Below, piece by piece: positions 24,035 to 28,648 of a stretch of 28,648 nucleotides of DNA. Location of the stretch: positions 1-28,648 of the forward strand of contig JAEUJG010000615.1 of NCBI GenBank assembly GCA_016794765.1. The letters are read 5' to 3'. This stretch comes from Spirochaetaceae bacterium (lineage in GTDB: Bacteria; Spirochaetota; Spirochaetia; Treponematales; Rectinemataceae). Under the pieces are notes generated by a model. The model was given only the letters and a program-made list of their open reading frames with translations. It did not search any database and was not told the DNA's origin. Every line of letters begins with the position of its first letter. Position 1 is the stretch's first letter. The position numbers and the translations under genes were made by a program.

Positions 24035-24043
24035 TGCTAGAAT
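24035..24043 (+). promoter_or_regulatory. Extended -10 promoter of the tandem methyltransferase gene
   Basis: TGC-TAGAAT (24035-24043) is an extended -10 element (TGn plus five of six -10 bases). No good -35 is seen, which is normal for extended -10 promoters. Six bases separate it from the GTG at 24050, so transcription would start at the start codon. Confidence 0.45.
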
Positions 24044-24049
24044 GAAGCC

Positions 24050-25411
24050 GTGATCGACCTACAGCCCCTCGTCAACAAGACGGTGCCCTTCAAGTTCAAG
24101 GGAGCCGAACTCCGGCTCGACCTCTCGCACGCGCTTTTTTCGTCCTTCGACATCGACGTCGGCACGAGGCTCCTCCTCAAGGCCGTCGGCCGCGACGAGG
24201 TCCTCGCCGGCGCGCGCCGCATACTCGATGCCGGGACGGGGGTCGGCGTCATCGCCTTGGCGATGGCCAAGGCCTTCCCCGAGGCCGAGGTCACGGCAAG
24301 CGACCGCGATCTCTTGGCCTGCGCCTTCGCGGAGCGCAACCGCGCCCGCAACAAGGCGCCGAACCTCGTTTCCCGACCTGGCCTCCTCGGCTTGGACGCG
24401 GTCGAGATCCCCGCTCTTTCCGGTGGCGGCGCGGTCGCCGGTGGCGGTGCGGTCGCCGGTGGCGGCGCGGTCGCCGGTGGCCCGGCCCTCCCTTCCGGCT
24501 CGGATGGCCGTTACGACTTCATTCTTTCGAACATTCCGGCCAAGGCCGGCGCTCCGGTCATCGAGGCCTTTCTTCGGGACGCCGTCCGGCGCCTCCTCCC
24601 CGGGGGGAGGATCGGCGTCGTCATAGTAAAGCCCCTCGTCGAGGCCTGCCTCGGCTGGATCGAAGCCGCCGGGCTTGAGATCGTAAACACCGAACGCGGT
24701 TCGGGGCACATGGCTTGGGTCCTGGCTCCCCGAGCGGCGGCCGCCGCCTCCGCCGCGCCCGAGTCGGCCGGCGTCGGGCCCGGCGCCGCGGCGGCGCCTT
24801 CCGGCCCCCTGGCCCTGGCGGGCCAGGACCTCGGCGTCTATGTCCGGCGCCGCGGCCGCTTCAAGTGCGGCGAAGCCTCCTACGAGGCCAACGGCTACTG
24901 GGGCCTTCCCGACTTCGACACGGTGGGCTTTGCGCCCCGCGTCGCCGCCGACCTCGCCGAGCGCGTGTTGGCCGGCAGCCTCGTCCGAGACGCCCTTGTC
25001 GTCAATCCCGGCCTCGGGCATTTCCCCCTCTGGCTCGCGAAGCGGGCCGCGCCGGAACGGCTCTGCGCCGCCTCCCGCGACCTCCTCCAGCTCGCGGGCA
25101 CGGGCGCCAACCTGGCCGCGCTGACGGGCCGGAAGCCCAGCTATCGCGCCCTCGACGCCCTGCGGCTCGACGAGGAGGCCCAGGCCTCCTTCGACCTGAT
25201 CGCCGAATTCCTCGACGCGGTGCCGGAGTACGATTGGATCGGGCCGCTCTGGGGAAGGGCCCTTGGGCTCCTCAAGACCGGCGCGACCTTCGTGCTCGTC
25301 GGCACGCCGACGGAGCTCCAGCGGGCGGAAAAACGCCGTCCCGCCGGCCTCCGCCTCCTCGGCGAAAAGCGCCGGAAGGGCTTCGCCGCCGCCGCCTGGC
25401 GCCGGGAGTAG
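24050..25411 (+). CDS. Tandem methyltransferase-fold protein (RsmC/MTS-like N-terminal half)
   Basis: 453 residues. The N-terminal half is a small-domain methyltransferase: SAM loop ILDAGTGVGVIALAMAKAFPEAEVTASDRD (about 60-90), then DFILSNIPAKAGAP where RsmC-type enzymes have D-x-x-x-x-N-P-P; here N-I-P replaces N-P-P. It is followed by VRRLLPGGRIGVVIVK. The C-terminal half (~265-453) looks like a second Rossmann unit with a worn SAM loop (ALVVNPGLGHFPLWLAKRAAPERLCAASRD), reminiscent of RsmC/RlmG, which are duplicated with one dead half, there usually the N-terminal one. An RNA base methylase is the best guess; substrate unknown. A Gly-Gly-Gly-Ala-Val-Ala tandem repeat interrupts the first half. 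GTG start without SD. Confidence 0.72.
   Translation: MIDLQPLVNKTVPFKFKGAELRLDLSHALFSSFDIDVGTRLLLKAVGRDEVLAGARRILDAGTGVGVIALAMAKAFPEAEVTASDRDLLACAFAERNRARNKAPNLVSRPGLLGLDAVEIPALSGGGAVAGGGAVAGGGAVAGGPALPSGSDGRYDFILSNIPAKAGAPVIEAFLRDAVRRLLPGGRIGVVIVKPLVEACLGWIEAAGLEIVNTERGSGHMAWVLAPRAAAAASAAPESAGVGPGAAAAPSGPLALAGQDLGVYVRRRGRFKCGEASYEANGYWGLPDFDTVGFAPRVAADLAERVLAGSLVRDALVVNPGLGHFPLWLAKRAAPERLCAASRDLLQLAGTGANLAALTGRKPSYRALDALRLDEEAQASFDLIAEFLDAVPEYDWIGPLWGRALGLLKTGATFVLVGTPTELQRAEKRRPAGLRLLGEKRRKGFAAAAWRRE
24422..24481 (+). repeat. In-frame 18-bp minisatellite inside the methyltransferase gene
   Basis: Three copies of an 18-base unit beginning GGTGGCGGCGCGGTCGCC (24422-24439, 24440-24457 with one C-to-T change, 24458-24475) plus a partial fourth. 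It encodes (GGGAVA)x3-GG between the SAM loop and the SNIPA motif, so copy-number change would keep the frame. Confidence 0.9.
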
Positions 25412-25706
25412 CCCGCTTCGCCCATCGCCCGCCGGCCGCGCCGGATCGGGCGCCGGGCAGCCCGGGACGATGGGCGGGCGCCGGATCGGGGCGGGCGCAA
25501 AGCCTCCGCCGCGGGGGAACCGGCGCGATAGGCGGCCCCCGCCGGGGGAGGGCGCATAATGCGGAAGCCGCGATGCCGCCCATCGCGGTGGCCGGCTTCC
25601 CGCCCCGTGCGGGTCCGGCGCCGCCCGGGCGCCCCGCCCCGAGCCTCCGTGAAGGACCCTGCAACCCCTTTCCCGGTCCTTTCCGCGAAATAATCGCTTC
25701 CGGCAT
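25412..25706. other. Non-coding spacer with a long hairpin
   Basis: About 330 bases without a credible gene before the next ORF. The main structure is a stem: CCGCGATG (25568-25575), loop CCGCC, CATCGCGG (25581-25588), extended on the outside by GGAAG (25563-25567) pairing with CTTCC (25596-25600) across a 7-base bulge. A CATAAT hexamer (25555-25560) lies just upstream. GCGCCGGATCGGG-like words occur twice (near 25436 and 25480). It could be a small RNA, the 3' region of the methyltransferase message, or merely GC-rich spacer. I recognise no known RNA family. Confidence 0.3.
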
Positions 25707-25735
25707 TTGCAATACGATTTGTCACCCAGTAAAAT
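25707..25735 (+). promoter_or_regulatory. Promoter of the H1-like protein gene, probably leaderless
   Basis: TTGCAA (25707-25712), 17-base spacer, TAAAAT (25730-25735), then AAAGGC and the ATG at 25742. Both boxes match well in an AT-rich island within very GC-rich DNA. Expected transcription start is at the ATG. Confidence 0.65.
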
Positions 25736-25741
25736 AAAGGC

Positions 25742-26476
25742 ATGACCAAGGCAGAGACGAGCATTCTTGATTCCAAGGATCCCGCGGCGTACATCGAATC
25801 TTCGCTCAAATCCCGTTTGAGCCCGGCCGCCAAGGCGCGCCTCGCTCGGCTCTGGATGGAGAAAACGGGTTATACGAAAGAAGATATCCTGCGGGCCCGC
25901 AACCGCCATCCCTACTGGCGGAAAAAGAAGATGGAGGGCTCTGTCGACCGCACGCGGCGCCGCCTCGCCGCGCACGACTACTCGAGCGGTTCCGAACTCG
26001 AGTGGACCAGGGAGCGGGTCGAGGAGTTCCTCTCCATGAACGGCAAGGACCGCGAGGGCCGTTACGAGATGAAGGACTGGCAGCTCGCCGAGCATTTCGG
26101 CTCGAGCATCCCCTCCATCCAGTACATGCGCCGCAAGTGCCGGAAGGTCGAGACCCTTCTCGGCACCCGCGCCCCCCGAGGCAAGGTCCTGGATTACCTC
26201 ATGCGCGCCGAGTCCGTGCTGAAACGCGGCTCGGGAGCGGTCGAAGCCCTGGCCCAGGCCGAGCGCGAACGCGCCAAGGCCGAGGCGAGGGAGGCCAAGC
26301 CCAAGGCGGCCAAGAAGCCCGCCAAGCCGGCGCCCAAGGCCAAGACCGCGAAGGCTCCCGCCAAGGCGGCGCCCAAGAAGGCGGCTCCGGCCAAAACGGT
26401 CAAGCCCGCGGCCAAAAAGGCCGCTCCCGCGAAAAAAGCCGCTCCCGCCAAGAAGCCCGCGGCCAAGAAGAAGTAG
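25742..26476 (+). CDS. HTH-containing protein with histone-H1-like Lys/Ala/Pro tail
   Basis: 244 residues; no family recognised with certainty. Residues 1-~75 are helical and charged (DPAAYIESSLKSRLSPAAKARLARLWMEKTGYTKEDILRARNRHPYWRKKK). Residues ~86-140 include a likely helix-turn-helix, DWQLAEHFGSSIPSIQYMRRK (112-132). Residues ~178-244 are almost only Lys, Ala and Pro (KKAAPAKKAAPAKKPAAKKK), like eukaryotic histone H1 and bacterial Hc1/AlgP-type tails. A nucleoid-binding or global regulatory role fits: HTH for contact, tail for non-specific charge neutralisation. The tail's codons are simple but not a strict DNA repeat. It is monocistronic, with its own promoter and perfect terminator. AAAGG lies only one base before the ATG, too close for a normal SD. 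Confidence 0.78.
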   Translation: MTKAETSILDSKDPAAYIESSLKSRLSPAAKARLARLWMEKTGYTKEDILRARNRHPYWRKKKMEGSVDRTRRRLAAHDYSSGSELEWTRERVEEFLSMNGKDREGRYEMKDWQLAEHFGSSIPSIQYMRRKCRKVETLLGTRAPRGKVLDYLMRAESVLKRGSGAVEALAQAERERAKAEAREAKPKAAKKPAKPAPKAKTAKAPAKAAPKKAAPAKTVKPAAKKAAPAKKAAPAKKPAAKKK

Positions 26477-26507
26477 CCGGGCCGCGGCGGTTTCGCGCGC
26501 ACAGGGG

Positions 26508-26535
26508 GGGCTGCCCGAAAGGGCAGCCCTTTTTT
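26508..26535 (+). terminator. Textbook Rho-independent terminator of the H1-like gene
   Basis: GGGCTGCCC (26508-26516), tetraloop GAAA, GGGCAGCCC (26521-26529), then TTTTTT. It stands between convergent genes, two bases from the recG stop codon; for the recG strand there is no T-run. Confidence 0.95.
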
Positions 26536-26537
26536 GT

Positions 26538-28648
26538 CTAGCCTTGGCCGACGGGACCGTCGCCAAAGGGCCGGGCGCGGGCCAGAACCTCGCGGAGCAC
26601 GGCGTGGTCGGCGTCGAGGAGGCCCGGATCCTTTTCGACGAGGGCAAAGGCGTCGGCCCGGGCCTTTTCAAGGACGGCCTGGTCGCGGATCGGGTCGGCT
26701 ATCATGAGGCGCAGGGCCCCCGACTGGGTCGTGCCGGCGAGCTCGCCCGGGCCGCGGATCCTGAGGTCCTCCTCCGCCAGGGCGAAGCCGTCCTGCGTCT
26801 CCAACATGGCCTTGAGCCGGGCCTTGGCGTCCTCGGTGAGGCCTTCGGAATAGACGAGGAAGCAGTAGGACTGGGCCTCGCCGCGGCCGACGCGGCCGCG
26901 CAGCTGGTGGAGAGCGGCCAGGCCGAAGCGCTCGGCGTGCTCCACGACCATGGCGGCCGCGTTCGGCACGTCCACGCCCACCTCGACGACGCTCGTCGCG
27001 ACGAGGATCCTGAGCTCGCCGCGGACGAAGGCGGCCATCGTGGCGCGCTTTTCCTCGTCCTTGAGGCGGGAGTGCACGAGGCCGGCCGGATGGTCGGGGT
27101 AGACCTCGGTCCTGAGCCGCTCGAACATGGCCTCCGCGTTCTTCAGCTCCAGGCGCTCGGACTCGCCGATGAGCGGATAGACGAAATAGGCCTGCCTGCC
27201 CTCGTCGAGGACGCGGCGGACGAAGTCGTAGACCTTGCCGTCGTTGCCCGCCTTGGCGAGGTGGGTGACGATTGGCTTGCGCCCCGCGGGCATGGTCTTG
27301 ATGGTGGAAAGGGCGAGGTCCCCGTAGACGGTGAGGGCGAGGGTCCGCGGGATGGGCGTCGCCGTCATCATGAGGAGGTCGGGCAGGGGACCCTTGCGGC
27401 CCAGGGCCAGGCGCTGGAGGACGCCGAAGCGGTGCTGCTCGTCCACGACGGCCAGGCGGAGGTCGCGATAGGCGACCTCGTCGGAGAAGAGCGCGTGGGT
27501 GCCGAGCACGAGGTCGACCTCGCCCTTCCGGAGCGCGGCGAGGAGGGGCGGGCGGGCCGCGTCGTCCACGTTGCCCGAAAGGAAGGCCAGGCGGACGCCG
27601 AGGGGTTCGAGGAGGCGGGCCGCGGTCTCCGCGTGCTGGCGGGCCAGGAGTTCGGTGGGGGCCATGACGGCCGCCTGGCCGCCCGATTCGATGGCGTCGA
27701 GGCAGGCGAGGAGGGCGACGAGGGTCTTGCCGGAGCCGACGTCGCCCTGGAGGAGTCGGGCCATCGGGTAGGGACCGGCCATGTCGGCCGCTATCTCCCC
27801 GGACGAGCGGAGCTGGTCCGGCGTAAGGCCGAAGGGGAGGCGCTCGAGAAGCCGCGCCTTGAGGAGGCCCGGGCTCGGGCGGCGCGGCCGCTCGGATTCG
27901 CGCCGCTTGGCGGCGCGGCGCGCGACGGCGAGCTGGAAATAGAAGAGCTCCTCGTAGACGAGGGTTTCCCGCGCGCGCGCGAGCCGTTCGGGGCCGGTCG
28001 GGAAGTGGATCTCGCGGAGGGCCTCGCGCTTCGGGGCCAGGCGGCGGTTCTCCATGATCCCGCGGGGCAGTTCGTCCTCGACCCGCGCGCCGTACTCGGC
28101 CAGGGCGAGCCGCACGAGTTTCCGCACGTGGCCCTGCTGGAGGCCGTCGGTCAAGGCGTAGACCGGCAGGATGCCCTTGAGGAGGCTCGGATCCTCGGCC
28201 GGCGCCTCCTCGGGCGGGAAGGCCGCTTCCGCGGAATCGCCGCCGTCGGTCGGATCGACGGCTTCGACCTCGAAGGAGCTCGCCTGGATTTCGCCGTAGC
28301 GAAACTGGAATTTGCCGGTGACGAGGACGCGGGCGCCTACGGGCAGGATCTTCTCCAGGAAGGGCCGGTTGAAGCAGGGCAGGACCGCTTCCCCCGATTC
28401 GTCGCGGACGCGGACCTTGAGGGTCCGCATGCGCCCGTAGCCGAACCATTCGTGGCCGACGACGAGGGCCACCGTGTTCACCTTCCCTTCGCGGGCGTGG
28501 GCGGCGAAGGGCGTGAAGCGGGAGCGGTCGTCGTAGTCGCGCGGGTAGCGGAGGAGGAGGTCGGCGACCGAGAAGACGCCGAGCCTGGCGAGGCGCCCGG
28601 CGGCGGCCTTGCCGGCTCCCTTGAGGAGCGCCACCGACTGATTGAGCT
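26538..28648 (-). CDS. recG: ATP-dependent DNA helicase RecG (5' end probably outside window)
   Basis: Helicase that remodels stalled forks and branched DNA. Visible parts: N-terminal wedge/OB region (GVFSVADLLLRYPRDYDDR, FQFRYGEIQASSFEVE), Walker A GDVGSGKT with preceding GLTPDQLRSSGEI, DEQHRFGVLQR (DExH box), MTATPIPRTLAL, LVHSRLKDEEKRATMAAF, ATSVVEVGVDVPNAAAMVVEHAERFGLAALHQLRGRVGRG, and the RecG C-terminal motif DLRIRGPGELAGTTQSG. A GTG at 28634 could start a 698-residue protein, but the frame stays open to the window end (LNQS before VALLKGAG) and RecG normally has a few residues before this V-x-x-LKG-x-G motif. The true start is likely upstream. Convergent with the H1-like gene. Confidence 0.95.
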   Translation of the reverse strand, partial: LNQSVALLKGAGKAAAGRLARLGVFSVADLLLRYPRDYDDRSRFTPFAAHAREGKVNTVALVVGHEWFGYGRMRTLKVRVRDESGEAVLPCFNRPFLEKILPVGARVLVTGKFQFRYGEIQASSFEVEAVDPTDGGDSAEAAFPPEEAPAEDPSLLKGILPVYALTDGLQQGHVRKLVRLALAEYGARVEDELPRGIMENRRLAPKREALREIHFPTGPERLARARETLVYEELFYFQLAVARRAAKRRESERPRRPSPGLLKARLLERLPFGLTPDQLRSSGEIAADMAGPYPMARLLQGDVGSGKTLVALLACLDAIESGGQAAVMAPTELLARQHAETAARLLEPLGVRLAFLSGNVDDAARPPLLAALRKGEVDLVLGTHALFSDEVAYRDLRLAVVDEQHRFGVLQRLALGRKGPLPDLLMMTATPIPRTLALTVYGDLALSTIKTMPAGRKPIVTHLAKAGNDGKVYDFVRRVLDEGRQAYFVYPLIGESERLELKNAEAMFERLRTEVYPDHPAGLVHSRLKDEEKRATMAAFVRGELRILVATSVVEVGVDVPNAAAMVVEHAERFGLAALHQLRGRVGRGEAQSYCFLVYSEGLTEDAKARLKAMLETQDGFALAEEDLRIRGPGELAGTTQSGALRLMIADPIRDQAVLEKARADAFALVEKDPGLLDADHAVLREVLARARPFGDGPVGQG

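Noticed and set aside
24042..24053. Mini-ORF ATG-AAG-CCG-TGA overlapping the methyltransferase GTG
   Set aside because: Only three codons, lies at the -10 box; probably chance.
26280..26476. Possible DNA tandem repeat encoding the Lys/Ala/Pro tail
   Set aside because: The bases do not repeat with a fixed period; low complexity is at the protein level.
1..28648. CRISPR array, tRNA, rRNA, transposase, integrase or prophage genes
   Set aside because: Looked for spaced direct repeats, cloverleaf-like segments and mobile-element protein motifs; none could be supported.

Overview
The window is very GC-rich (about 70% by eye), densely coded and looks chromosomal. Gene content points to a spirochaete (Spirochaetota, Treponema/Spirochaeta side). 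The evidence is a FlgD-Ig/OmpA envelope protein with repeated FSPNGDG modules, a 7TM-DISM diguanylate cyclase, a double cyclic-nucleotide-binding protein, and murB next to cysS and an ECF sigma factor. As I remember it, Treponema pallidum has a similar murB/cysS/sigma-24 neighbourhood; I could not check this. I see no rRNA, tRNA, CRISPR array, transposase or phage gene.

Layout. 1-2754 (+): 3' part of a giant repeat-containing OmpA-like envelope protein, ended by a terminator. 2835-4829 (-): membrane diguanylate cyclase. 4961-5328 (+): GNAT acetyltransferase broken by a one-base frameshift. 5451-7280 (+): one-polypeptide fatty-acid-kinase-like protein (DhaL + FakA-middle + DegV). 7387-11278 (-): three-gene operon coupled by ATGA overlaps, made of a CPA2-type antiporter with USP- and EIIA-like tail, a DUF1295 membrane enzyme and a lipocalin lipoprotein. 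11340-11555: nested inverted repeats. 11554-12558 (-): murB, divergent from 12689-17568 (+), which holds cysS, an ECF sigma factor, a zinc-finger anti-sigma factor, an exported protein of unknown function and a membrane-anchored TIG/transglutaminase-fold protein. 17762-19045 (+): glyA. 19297-21602 (+): double CNB protein and QueG-like iron-sulfur protein. 21648-22148 (+): cheW with its own promoter and a strong terminator. 22296-23999 (+): second diguanylate cyclase. 24050-25411 (+): tandem methyltransferase-fold protein. 25742-26476 (+): HTH protein with a histone-H1-like tail. 26538-28648 (-): recG, running off the window edge.

How the genes relate. Two diguanylate cyclases with intact active and inhibitory sites, a CNB protein and CheW form a signalling theme. 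The sigma/anti-sigma/exported/TIG genes overlap one after another and look like an envelope-sensing unit. Fatty-acid kinase, lipocalin, DUF1295, murB and the OmpA-like protein concern lipids and envelope.

The least expected signals are: (1) several genes lacking a clear Shine-Dalgarno sequence have a promoter -10 box 6-9 bases before the start codon, suggesting leaderless mRNAs beside SD-led genes; (2) a transglutaminase fold whose catalytic Cys is Ser, inside the sigma-factor operon; (3) the H1-like DNA-binding candidate; (4) the nested inverted repeats between murB and the antiporter operon. All functions are inferred from reading sequence; no database search was made.
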